A stretch of 64,000 nt of DNA from Shinella curvata (GTDB lineage: Bacteria > Pseudomonadota > Alphaproteobacteria > Rhizobiales > Rhizobiaceae), in contig NZ_JALJCJ010000001.1 of NCBI RefSeq assembly GCF_022899935.1, positions 394,053 through 458,052 on the forward strand. The letters are read 5' to 3'. The translations under genes and the position numbers were made by a program. The notes below the pieces were generated by a model. The model saw only the letters and a program-made list of their open reading frames with translations. It had not been told where the DNA came from and searched no databases. Positions 31,396-40,900 of the stretch are shown here, piece after piece; within the stretch, counting starts at the first letter, position 1; every line of letters begins with the position of its first letter.

Positions 31396-32268
31396 TCAGG
31401 CACGTTCTTCGCGCGCCTTCACCTTGCGCTTCGTGTCCAGCATAGCATCCGCAACCGCAAGCGCATCCCTGTTGATTGCGACATCGTGCACCCGAAACAC
31501 CGCCGCACCTGCGACACGCAGCAGCGCCGTCGTCGCGGCGGTGCCGGTATCGCGCTCCGCCGCTTCGCGACCCGTGACGGCTCCAAGGAAGCGTTTGCGC
31601 GAGGTTCCGGCGAGAATGGGCAGGCCGAAGCCATAGAGCTCGCCGAAACGCGCCATCAGTTCGAGATTCTCGTCCGTATCCTTGGCAAAGCCGAAGCCGG
31701 GATCGAGCACCATGGCCTGCCGCTCCACCCCCGCCTCGCGGGCAATGTCCAGCGAGCGACCGAGGAAAAGATACTGATCCTCGACCACATCAGGCATCTT
31801 CTGCCGATCGCGGCCGGTATGCATGATGCACAGCCCCGCTCCGGTCTCCGCCGCCACACGGGCGATGTCGGGCTCGCGCTGCAAGCCGTGCACGTCGTTG
31901 ACGATATGCGCGCCGGCAAGAACGGCAAGCCGCGCCGTCTCGGCCCTGTAGGTATCGACGGAGATGATGGCCTCGGTCGAACCGGCAAGCGCCTCGATGA
32001 CGGGCAGGATACGGTCCTGCTCCTCTGCTGCCGTCACCGCTGCCGCGCCCGGTCGGGTGGATTCTCCGCCGATATCGATGATTTCGGCACCCTGCTCCAG
32101 ACACAGGATCGCCTGAGCCAGCGCCGCATCGGCGCCGTCGAATTGCCCACCGTCCGAAAAGGAATCGGGGGTAACGTTGACGATTGCCATCAAAATGCCG
32201 CGCGGGCCGAGCTCCAGATGTCGCCCATGCGCGAGCGCCCAGCGGAAGGGATCAAATGGCGAGACCAT
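31396..32268 (-). CDS. folP: Dihydropteroate synthase
   Basis: A 290-residue enzyme joining hydroxymethyldihydropterin diphosphate with p-aminobenzoate; it is the sulfonamide target. Signatures: MAIVNVTPDSFSDGG near 27-42, IIDIGGESTRPGA near 63, the pterin-binding DPGFGFAKD near 188, and GTSRKRFLG near 225. The ATG at 32268 has AAGGAAG 6 bases upstream. First gene of the folP-folB-folK group, giving three consecutive steps of folate synthesis. Confidence 0.96.
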   Translation of the reverse strand: MVSPFDPFRWALAHGRHLELGPRGILMAIVNVTPDSFSDGGQFDGADAALAQAILCLEQGAEIIDIGGESTRPGAAAVTAAEEQDRILPVIEALAGSTEAIISVDTYRAETARLAVLAGAHIVNDVHGLQREPDIARVAAETGAGLCIMHTGRDRQKMPDVVEDQYLFLGRSLDIAREAGVERQAMVLDPGFGFAKDTDENLELMARFGELYGFGLPILAGTSRKRFLGAVTGREAAERDTGTAATTALLRVAGAAVFRVHDVAINRDALAVADAMLDTKRKVKAREERA

Positions 32269-32412
32269 GGCGGCTTCCTTCGCGATTAACCAGCGTTCTG
32301 GAAAGGGTGTTGCGCTCGCCGAGCCTATGCCCCAAGCTTAAGGGAAGTTCAACCGGCCCCTGGCCGGCACTGCGTCGGGCGATCCCCGATGGCGAAAGGA
32401 ATGCTGCTTAGA

Positions 32413-33024
32413 ATGAAGACCATCGCTCGCCTGATGGCCCTTGCCGCCATCGTCTCCGCCCCGCTCCAACCGGCCAGCGCAGAGACGATCACCTCGAAAT
32501 CCTTCGCCTATTTCTCCGTCGGCGGGCGCACTGCCGCGGAACTTGACGAGGAATTGTCCAAACGCGGACCGATGATGAAGCACTCCGGCTCGCGGCATCC
32601 GGGCGCCACACGGATCAAATGGGGCGGATCGGTCACCTATGTGCGCCGTGGTGAAAAATGTGCCGTCGGCGACGCCAAGGTGACGCTCTCCACCCAGATC
32701 GTCCTGCCGCGCTGGAAGAACCGCAAGCGCGCCACCCCTTCGCTCGCCCTCATCTGGGATACGCTGTCGGCCGACATCAAGCGCCACGAGGAACGCCATG
32801 CCGAAATCGCCCGCAGCCACGCCCGTGCGCTCGAGAAGACGTTGAAGGCCCTGCGACCCGAAAGCGATTGCGAACGCATGCAGGCCCGCGTCGACAGGGC
32901 GACGGCAGATGCCGTTTCGAAGCACGATGCCGACCAGGCCCGCTTCGACAAGGTCGAATCGAAAAGCTTCAACGATCGCATGATGCGTCTGCTCACGCAC
33001 CGGCTGAAGAGCCAGGCCGAATAA
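32413..33024 (+). CDS. Exported DUF922-type putative zinc protease
   Basis: About 203 residues with a signal peptide (cleavage after PASA near residue 23). The mature part contains the HEERHAEIARSHARALE segment (near 125-141), a His-Glu-x-x-His motif that fits the DUF922 predicted metallopeptidases, plus a downstream cysteine. Three in-frame ATGs exist (32389, 32401, 32413); the last gives the cleanest signal peptide, although the AAGGA at 32396-32400 is 12 bases away, so the start is uncertain. Proteolytic activity is inferred from the motif only. Confidence 0.75.
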   Translation: MKTIARLMALAAIVSAPLQPASAETITSKSFAYFSVGGRTAAELDEELSKRGPMMKHSGSRHPGATRIKWGGSVTYVRRGEKCAVGDAKVTLSTQIVLPRWKNRKRATPSLALIWDTLSADIKRHEERHAEIARSHARALEKTLKALRPESDCERMQARVDRATADAVSKHDADQARFDKVESKSFNDRMMRLLTHRLKSQAE

Positions 33025-33093
33025 GCCTGCGCGGCAACCATGTATTTCCTGAAAAAGAGTGAATGGAATCGGACCGCACCAAGGCTCGATGCG

Positions 33094-33111
33094 CATTTCA
33101 TGCATGAAATG
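33094..33111. repeat. Perfect 18-base palindrome
   Basis: CATTTCATG at 33094-33102 is followed directly by its exact reverse complement CATGAAATG. Lack of a loop fits a protein operator better than an RNA hairpin. It lies 70 bases past the DUF922 gene and upstream of the putative small RNA. Confidence 0.7.
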
Positions 33112-33159
33112 ACTGGTTAGTTTTAGCGATAGCGCAATTCCGCAAATCACCGTACTTTC

Positions 33160-33330
33160 ATATCAACAGTGAACGGGAAGAGGAATTTCCTCCCCGCAGT
33201 TGCATGAAACGGTTTGTAACAGGTTCTCCTGGCGCGTCCCTATCAAAGCAGCAGGTGTCTCCTCCCTCTCCTCGCTGCGATGCGCCCTCCTGGCCTCGCT
33301 CGTCTTGATCGACCGGCGAGGCTCTTTTTT
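33160..33330 (+). ncRNA. Candidate small RNA with CCUCC (anti-Shine-Dalgarno) motifs
   Basis: The segment before the terminator carries CCTCCCTCTCCTC at 33261-33273 and CCCTCC at 33285-33290, sequences able to pair with ribosome-binding sites, as in rhizobial trans-acting sRNAs of the alpha-r14 (NfeR-like) type. The strong GC hairpin plus T-run makes a discrete 3' end. The 5' end is unknown because no clear promoter was found, and identity to a known sRNA was not checked. Confidence 0.35.
33293..33330 (+). terminator. Intrinsic terminator in the DUF922-ferredoxin gap
   Basis: GCCTCGC (33293-33299) pairs with GCGAGGC (33316-33322), and is followed by TCTTTTTT. The nearest plus-strand gene ends about 270 bases upstream, so this terminator suggests a separate transcript. 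Confidence 0.75.
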
Positions 33331-33491
33331 TGCCTGTCTATTCTTGCAAAACTCTCAGTCGGCCGAATTTCTTCTTCGGCCACGAAGACGATGCTGCATA
33401 TTCATCGGCGAGAAATCGCCGCGATGAAGCGCACGGGTCGGCAGGCGACACCGGGGATGTCGCCGCGAAATTCCACCATTGCAGGATGATG

Positions 33492-33812
33492 TCAGGCCTG
33501 GCGTTCCGGCACGTGAACCACGAGCCCGTCGAGCGCATCCGACATCTTGATCTGACAGGAGAGGCGCGAGGTGGGGCGCACTTCGTAGGCGAAGTCCAGC
33601 ATATCCTCTTCCATTGCCTCCGGCGGGCCGACGGTGGCGCTCCAGGCATCATCGACATAGACATGACAGGTCGCGCAGGCGCAGGCGCCGCCACACTCCG
33701 CCTCGATACCGGGCACGGAATTGCGAACGGCGTTTTCCATGACGGTGGAGCCATTGGCGACATCGAGGTCGTGGCGCGTGCCGTCAAAGGCGACGATGGT
33801 GAGTTTGCTCAT
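33492..33812 (-). CDS. 2Fe-2S ferredoxin (adrenodoxin / FdVI type)
   Basis: A 106-residue ferredoxin. The cluster ligands are C40, C46, C49 and C86 in the pattern C-x5-C-x2-C…C ([16 protein letters not shown], then LSCQIKM), typical of the adrenodoxin/putidaredoxin branch serving P450s or cluster assembly. The ATG at 33810-33812 gives [12 protein letters not shown]; the longer frame upstream lacks a family match. It is not linked to a P450 or reductase here. Confidence 0.93.
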   Translation of the reverse strand: MSKLTIVAFDGTRHDLDVANGSTVMENAVRNSVPGIEAECGGACACATCHVYVDDAWSATVGPPEAMEEDMLDFAYEVRPTSRLSCQIKMSDALDGLVVHVPERQA

Positions 33813-34018
33813 GATGGTTTCCGGATTCTCAAAGGCTGCCCGAAGCGGACGAATGAACGGCCGGCGAAGGAATTTTCCAGAACACCGGTTTTCCGCCGGT
33901 TGTTTCCAACAAAACCCCTTCCCAGTCAACATCGCGCGCCCGGCCTACCCTTGCAGGTCCGGACGCGTCTTCGGCTTGTCCCGCCGCGCCGCGGCACGAG
34001 TGCCGCCCACTTCGACGA

Positions 34019-34387
34019 TCAGCGGCAGAGCTTGAGGATGAAATTCTCCGCCTCGACGACGGCGGCGGTAACACCGGCAAGCGCAATCGCATTGGCCGGG
34101 TTCTCTTCGAGCGCCCCGGCGGCCTTGGCGATCGCGTCTGCACCGACGGACTGCGCCGAACCCTTGAGACGGTGGGCAACGGCGGAGCGCACGGCGCCTT
34201 CGCTTGCTGCCAGCTCCTTCATGCTTTCGCGCGCCTGGCGCGCGAACATCTGCAGCACCTCGAGTTCGAGGGCCTTGTCGCCCATGGTCTGGCGAGCCAG
34301 ATGCACCAGATCGATCGGCCGACCATTGGAGGGACACATGCCGCCTGCATTGTCGGGAGCCTCGAAGGCGATGTTGAGCGCTGCCAT
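34019..34387 (-). CDS. Orphan histidine phosphotransfer (Hpt) domain protein
   Basis: A 122-residue stand-alone Hpt domain. The phospho-accepting histidine is H72 in AHRLKGSAQSVG, within a four-helix bundle pattern. It has no kinase domain and could relay phosphate between a hybrid kinase and a response regulator, or be dephosphorylated by SixA. It is divergent from gpr with a 528-base intergenic region containing a CtrA-type box. Partner unknown. Confidence 0.88.
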   Translation of the reverse strand: MAALNIAFEAPDNAGGMCPSNGRPIDLVHLARQTMGDKALELEVLQMFARQARESMKELAASEGAVRSAVAHRLKGSAQSVGADAIAKAAGALEENPANAIALAGVTAAVVEAENFILKLCR

Positions 34388-34915
34388 TTGCCAATATCCT
34401 CGTTACGCTACGCACGCTTGTTTCGTTGTGATGCACGCAGGGCCGGATGCGACCGGGAAACCTGTCCCGCGATCCGGCAGGGTCATGAGACACCATTCTG
34501 CGTGGCCGGCGCGGCTATCCGATTAAAAGACGGCGCAAAATGGGCATGAATCGCAAACTATGGTTAACGGCTGAAAAATTGCCGTTTTCCTAGATATTCC
34601 ATCACGATACAAAAGCCTCCTTCGTTAACTTCCTGTTAAGTTTCAAGCTAAGGGAGATGGCAATCAATTGTGTGATACAGGCTAATGTGTCACTACGATA
34701 CGACCGGGATAGTCCCGGTGGATAAGCCGTGCGCGGAGATACAATACTCCCGTGTTCCGGGTTATCGAGCGAATTTGGAATGAACGGCGGCCTGGACGCT
34801 GCTTGCCATGAGGGTAAGCAGCAAGACCGGCCACCAACCGGACGGTTCGAATACGCCTGAGCAGCGGCAGCGCGTACGAAACCCGTCCCGGAGAATAGTA
34901 ACGAGGCGTAACCGC
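34388..34915. other. Divergent promoter region hpt / gpr
   Basis: A 528-base gene-free region. It holds the CtrA-type box at 34625-34639. A weak hairpin (AACGGC…GCCGTT at 34566-34586) precedes it. The lower GC content near 34550-34700 fits a regulatory region. An ATG-started extension of gpr back to 34808 is arginine-rich and not credible. Confidence 0.65.
34625..34639. promoter_or_regulatory. CtrA-type binding site
   Basis: TTAA (34625-34628), seven bases, TTAA (34636-34639): an exact match to the CtrA consensus TTAA-N7-TTAA. It lies 277 bases before the gpr start and 238 bases from the hpt start. Confidence 0.7.
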
Positions 34916-37900
34916 ATGGCGACGAACAAGTCCAACGAGTCGATCGACGAAAAGGCCTTCCAGGCATTGGAAGAAGCGCTCAAGATCGATTTCGACGATC
35001 TGGCGCCGGAGACGCCTTCTAAGAAGGATACATCGGAGGCGCGCGTGTCTGAACCAGCAGCCGGTGTTTCGAGCAAGGCGCAGGAAAAGTCGGCAAACCG
35101 CCCCGCCACGGGCGACACGCCGCGCAACTTGGCTCCAGAGCCCGCGCCGAAGACGCCCGCCTTCACGCCCGCAAACGATGGATCGCGCAAGTCGCCCGCG
35201 GCGATCCTGAAGTCGCTTGACGTGCGCACCAGCCGCTCATCGATCCGCATGGCCGTGCTCGCCTCCATCCTCTGGGTCATCGGCGGTGTCGGCATTGCCA
35301 ACCTTCTCTATGCGCCGCAGATCTGGCAGATCCGATCCGTCGCCGACCTCGTGGCGCTTCCCGGCGCCATCGGCATGGTCGTCGCCATCGTCATGCCGAT
35401 CATGCTGTTCTTCGCCTTCGCGATCATGATCTCGCGCGCCCATGAATTGCGTAGCGCCGCCCGCTCCATGGCCGAAGTCGCCCTTCGCCTTTCGGAGCCG
35501 GAAACCGTCGCCAGCGACCGCATCATGAGCGTCGGCCAGGCCGTTCGTCGTGAAGTTTCCGCGATGAACGAAGGCATCGAGCGCACGATCGCGCGCGCCA
35601 CCGAGCTTGAGACCCTCGTGCATTCGGAAGTCAACGCGCTCGAGCGCAGCTATACCGACAATGAAATGCGCGTACGCACGCTCGTGCAGGAACTCGGTTC
35701 CGAGCGCGAAGCCATCGTCAGCCATGCCGAGCGTATCCGCTCCTCGATTTCCGGCGCCCATGAGCAGCTGAAAGACGAGCTCGCCAGCGCCGGCGACAAC
35801 ATCACCCAGCGCCTTGCGACCTCCGGCGAGGCCTTCGCCTCGATGCTCGACACCCGCGCCGCCATGCTGATGGAAAAGTCCGACAGCGCGACGCAGACGA
35901 TCGGCGCGATGCTTTCGGCCCGCACGGACAGCCTGCTCTCGACGTTGTCGTCCTCCGGCCTCGCCCTTGCCAACGAGTTCGACACCCGCCTCGACCATCT
36001 GACGAAGAGCCTCGATTCCCGCGGCCGAGACCTGCTCCAGCAGTTCGAGACGCGCGCGACCTCGCTCGACACCAACACGGAAAAGCTGAACGCGGCGCTC
36101 AACGAGCGCGCCAAGCAGCTCAACGAGACCCTGATCGCCCGCACCCGCGAGATCAGCGAAAGCCTTTCGGTCGGCCAGCACGCCGTCACCAACGGTCTCG
36201 ATCAGGTTCTGCAGTCGATGAATGCCGCGCTCGATGAAAAGGGCGCGCAGTTCCGCCAGAGCCTTAAGAATGCCGCCGACGACACGGTCATGGATCTCGA
36301 TCTGCGCTCCGGCTTCTTCGACGAGCGCATGCAGACGACGGTCGGCCAGATCGCCAGCGCCTTCGACAACCGCGTGGAAGAATTCGCCCAGGCCTTCGAC
36401 CAGCGCGCCGGCTCGCTCGACTCGAAGCTGATGGAAAGCCTCGGCCGCATCAATGAGACGGTCGCCAGCGGTCGCGATGCCATCGATGGCCTGCTCACCT
36501 CAAGCATCGATCGCCTCGGCAACACGCTCACCGACCAGTCCTTCGCGCTGGCCACGACGCTCGCCACCAGCCAGGAAGTGCTCGAAAGCGCCGTTTCCGG
36601 TCATGCCGACGCCATCAACAACGCCGTCAGCGGCGCGCATGAGCGCGTCGGCGCGGTTCTCTCCGAGAAGTCGGCGACCCTGCTGGGCGGCCTCTCGGAA
36701 GTACAGAACCGCATCGAAAGCGGTTTTGGCGCCCGCGCGGATGCGCTGGCCGAGAGCATTTCGGGCAGCGAACGTCGCCTGACGGAAGCGCTCGACAATC
36801 GCGGCACGGCAATCGCCACCGACATCCAGGCCGCCCAGGCGCGCATGGAGGAAGCGCTTGGCGCCCGCGCCGACGAAATCACCTCGACCATCGCGGCAAG
36901 CCACAACCGCCTCGACAGTGCCCTGACCGAACGCACGGCCGCGCTCTCCGCCATGCTGAACGAAACCGGCAGCCAGCTTGAACAGTCGGTCGGCTCCGCC
37001 GCGGATCGTGTCGAAACGGCGCTGACGGGCGCTGCCCGCCAGATCGACGAGGTCATCACGGGGCGCACCGCAAATCTCACCTCGGTGCTGTCGAACAGCG
37101 CCGGTTCGATGCAGTCGTCCATCGATGCCGCCGCAAGCCGCGTCGAGACCGTGCTCACCGAAGGCAGCCGCGAGCTCGGCGGCGTCCTGCATGGTCAGGC
37201 CGCAGAATTTGCCGATGCCTTCTCCGGCCGCGCCGCCGAGATCGCCGAGGCCCTGTCCGGCCGCGCTTCGCAGCTTGCCGGCTCGCTCGTCAATACCCAC
37301 GAGCAGATCCGCGCGACGCTCGACGACCGCATCAATGCGATCAATGTCGCCATCACCGACGGCAGGAACCAGCTCACCGAAACGCTGAACGAGCAGGCCA
37401 CCAATATCGGCACCTCGATCGCCACCTCGGCCGGTATGCTGGAAATGTCTCTGGAGCAGCACGAGGAAACACTCCGTCGCACCATCGACGGCAGCGCCGC
37501 CCTTCTCGATCATCGCGTGCGTGAAAGCGCCGGTGCCGTGGCCGAGCGCCTGAGCGAGACCTCCGCGAAGATCGCCGAAGCCGCCGATGCTTTCGGTGCC
37601 CGCATGGAAACCACAGTCGACAGCGTGGCAACCCGTTTCGACACGACGGGGAGCCGCCTTGAAGAAAACCTCGGCAAGCTGGAAGCCCGCATCGAGCACA
37701 GCGTCGACAACGTCTCCGGCATCGTCGATACCGCCGCGTCGCGCATTTCCGATACGCTTTCCGAGCGCCTCAGCGATCTCGAGCGGGTCGGCGGCGACGT
37801 GTCGCTGCGCGTCTCCGACGCGCTCTCCCGCCCGATCGCCGAAGTCGATCGCATCGGCGACGAAACGACGGCGCGCATCGCAGCCGCCCTTGCCGGCCGC

Positions 37901-40900
37901 GTTGGCGATATCGAGCGCGTCAGCGCGGATGCAGCCGAACGCATCGAAGGCGCGCTTTCCGGCCGTCTCAACGACATCGAGCGCGTCACCACGGAAGCCG
38001 CCGAGCGCCTCGACAACACGTTGACCGGCCGCACGCTTGAAATCGAGCTGATCGCCGACAACGCCGCCCAGCGCATCGACACCGCACTCACGGGCCGTGC
38101 TACCGAAATAGAGCGTGCCGCCGGCGAAAGCGCCCAGCGTATCGACAACCTGCTCTCCGGTCGGGCCTCCGAGATCGAACGGATCGCCGGTGACGTCGCC
38201 CAGCGCATCGGCGATACGCTTTCGAGCCGCGCCTCCGAACTGGAACGTGTTACCAGCGATACCGCGGAGCGTATCGACAACGTACTGTCGGGCCGGGCCG
38301 CCGAGATCGAACGCATCACGGGCGACGCGACCCAGCGCATCGACACGACGCTTTCCGGCCGCGCGGCCGAAATCGAACGCGTCGCCGGCGCCGCCACGGA
38401 GCGTCTCGAAGGCGCGCTGACGGGACATGCCGGGGAAATCGCCCGCCTTGCCGGCGAAGCGACCGACCGGATTGACGGTACGCTCACGCTGCGTGCCGGG
38501 GATATCGAGCGTGTGTCCACCGAAGCCTCCGAGCGTATCGCTGCGACCATCGACGAGAAGACCGGCCGCATCGAAGAACGTCTCGGCACGATGGACCGCG
38601 CCCTCACCATAGGCCTCGACAGCGTCAATCGCACGATCGACGGGAAGGCCGCGGGCCTTGCCCAGACCCTGCGCGACGCCGTCTCCCAGGCCGCCCAGGA
38701 CATGGATGCCGAAGCGATCCGCTCCGCCCAGTCGCTTGCGAAGACCGGCGAGGAGTTCGCCCATCTGTCGAGCTCGCTGCGCGGCGCCGTTTCCCGCGCA
38801 GCGCAGGAAATGGGTGTCGAAGCCCAGCGTGTCGCGGAGAATATCGCCAAGACCGGCGAAGACTTCGCCGAAAACCTCTCGATCCGCAACGAAGCCTTCA
38901 CCCGCTCGGTCGATGAGACAACGTCGTCCGCCGTCGCCCGGTTTGCAGAAACCGAGAACCGTCTCGCAAGCCAGGCGCAGTCGCTGCGCACGGGCCTCGG
39001 TGACGTCGAAAAGGCTCTCGAAGCACGCGGTGCCTCCATTCGTTCGACCCTCGACGAACGCACGCGTGAACTCAACTCCATGCTGGCGAGCCGCACCGAA
39101 GAGCTGTCGCGCCTCATCAACGAGGAAGCTCGTCCGGTCATCGACGACTATGCCGCAGTTGGCCGCGAGGCTGTCGAGCGCATCACAGGCGTCGGCCGCG
39201 AGGCTGCCGAGCGTATCAGCGGGGTTGGTCGCGAGACGGCCGAAAACATCAGCGGCGTCGCCCGCGAAAGCGCCGACCGCCTGCGCAACGAGAATGCCGC
39301 GCTGATCAATGCCATCTCCGCCCGCACGGCCGATACGTTGGCCGCGATCTCCAACCGCACGGAAGAAGCGGCCGGCGCGATGCGCGATATCGAAAACGGC
39401 CTCGCCGCCAATGTCGAGGGCCTGATCGCCCGCCTCTCCGAAAGCAATGGCGCCATTGCCGGCCTGGTCGATTCCGCCAGCCAGACGCTCGGCGCCATCG
39501 ATGGCCGCCTCACCAGCACGTCGGAGCGTTTCACCACCTCCGCCGAGCGCGCAGCCGACATGGTCGCCACCACGTCGCGTCTGCTCGAAGGCAAGGTTGA
39601 CCGCCTGTCCGACATTTCGGCCGGCACGCTCTCGCAGATCGGCGGTATCGTCGGCCGCTTCGAGGATCACTCGAAGATCCTGTCGCAGGCCTCCGATCTG
39701 CTCGCCGCCGCCCAGTCGAACCTTGTCTCGACGCTGGAAGAGCGCCAGGACGCGCTGCGTTCGCTCTCCATCGGCCTCGTCCAGCGCTCGGAAGAGATCG
39801 AGAAGACCATGCAGTCGCTCGAAGGCATGGTCGAAGGCGTCTTCACGCGCGCCGAAGAGCGCTCCGGCCTGATCGCAGGAAACCTGCGCGGCGGTATCCA
39901 GAGCTCGTTTGCCGAAGTCGGTCGCATCCTGGGCGAGACCGAGAAGCGTGCGGAGGCAGCCGCCACGACCCTTCGGGACTCGCTGGTCAAGGCAGGCGAG
40001 GAAGCAGGCGCGTCCGTCGAAGGCGCCTTCACGCGCGCCGAAGAGCGGACCAAGGAAGTTGCGAACCGTCTGCGCGGCAGCGTCGGCGCCTCGCTCTCGG
40101 ATGTCGACCGCCTTCTCACGGAATCCGGCAAGAAATCCGAAGCTGCCACGACCGTCATGCGCGAATCCATGCGCGAGGCCGTCGAGGAAGCCATTGGCAA
40201 GTTCTCCGGCGCCACGGAGGAAATCCGCCGTGCCGCAAGCGAAATCCGCAAGGAACTCGACCAGACCCGCGGCGAACTGAAGCGCGGTGCCTTCGACCTT
40301 CCGGAAGAAGCCAAGGAAAACGCCGCCCAGATGCGCCGCGCCGTCAGCGAGCAGATCAAGGCGCTGCAGGATCTTTCCGACATCATCGGCAAGTCTTCCT
40401 CGGCGCTGGAAGTCTCCCGCCCGGCCGTCCAGCAGCCCGTGGTACAGCAGCAGCCTGTGCAGGAAACCCGCGCCGTCGAGCCGCGCCGCGAAGAGCCGGC
40501 CGCGTTGCGCGGCAGCCTCGGCCTCGAACGGGCAGCAAGCGCCACCGTGCCGCAGCGTGCACAGCCCCTGCCCGCCGAAGCCGAAGCCAAGACATCGGGC
40601 GAAGGCGGCTGGATGCGCGATCTCCTGCGCGGCGCCGTCTCGCGCGAGGAAGCGCAGTTCGCCCAACCGCGCGGCGAGGCCCAGGCCGCCCGCCCGGCCG
40701 ATGCGCGCAACCCGCGCCACGTCGTGGAATCGCTGAACTCGCTCTCCGTCGATATCGCCCGCGCCATCGATCACGATGCCTCGGTCGACCTGTGGCGGCG
40801 CTACCAGCGCGGCGAGCGTGACGTCTTCACACGGCGCCTCTACACGCTGAAGGGCCAGCAGACCTTCGACGAGATCAAGCGCAAGTACGAGCGCGAGCCG

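Larger units (their letters stand above)
33025..33491. other. 467-base intergenic region with palindrome and putative small RNA
   Basis: No credible protein gene was found. It contains a perfect 18-base palindrome (33094-33111) and, further on, a CU-rich stretch that ends in a strong plus-strand terminator (33293-33330). A frame of 75 codons from 33200 runs through the terminator hairpin and is rejected as a protein. Confidence 0.6.

Noticed and set aside
33200-33427. 75-codon plus frame in the sRNA region
   Set aside because: It reads through a strong terminator, and its cysteine/serine-rich protein has no family signature.
34566-34586. AACGGC…GCCGTT hairpin
   Set aside because: Short stem with a 9-base loop and no upstream gene on that strand to terminate.
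34845-34860. TΨC-like GGTTCGAATAC
   Set aside because: No acceptor or anticodon stem around it; it lies in the gpr leader.
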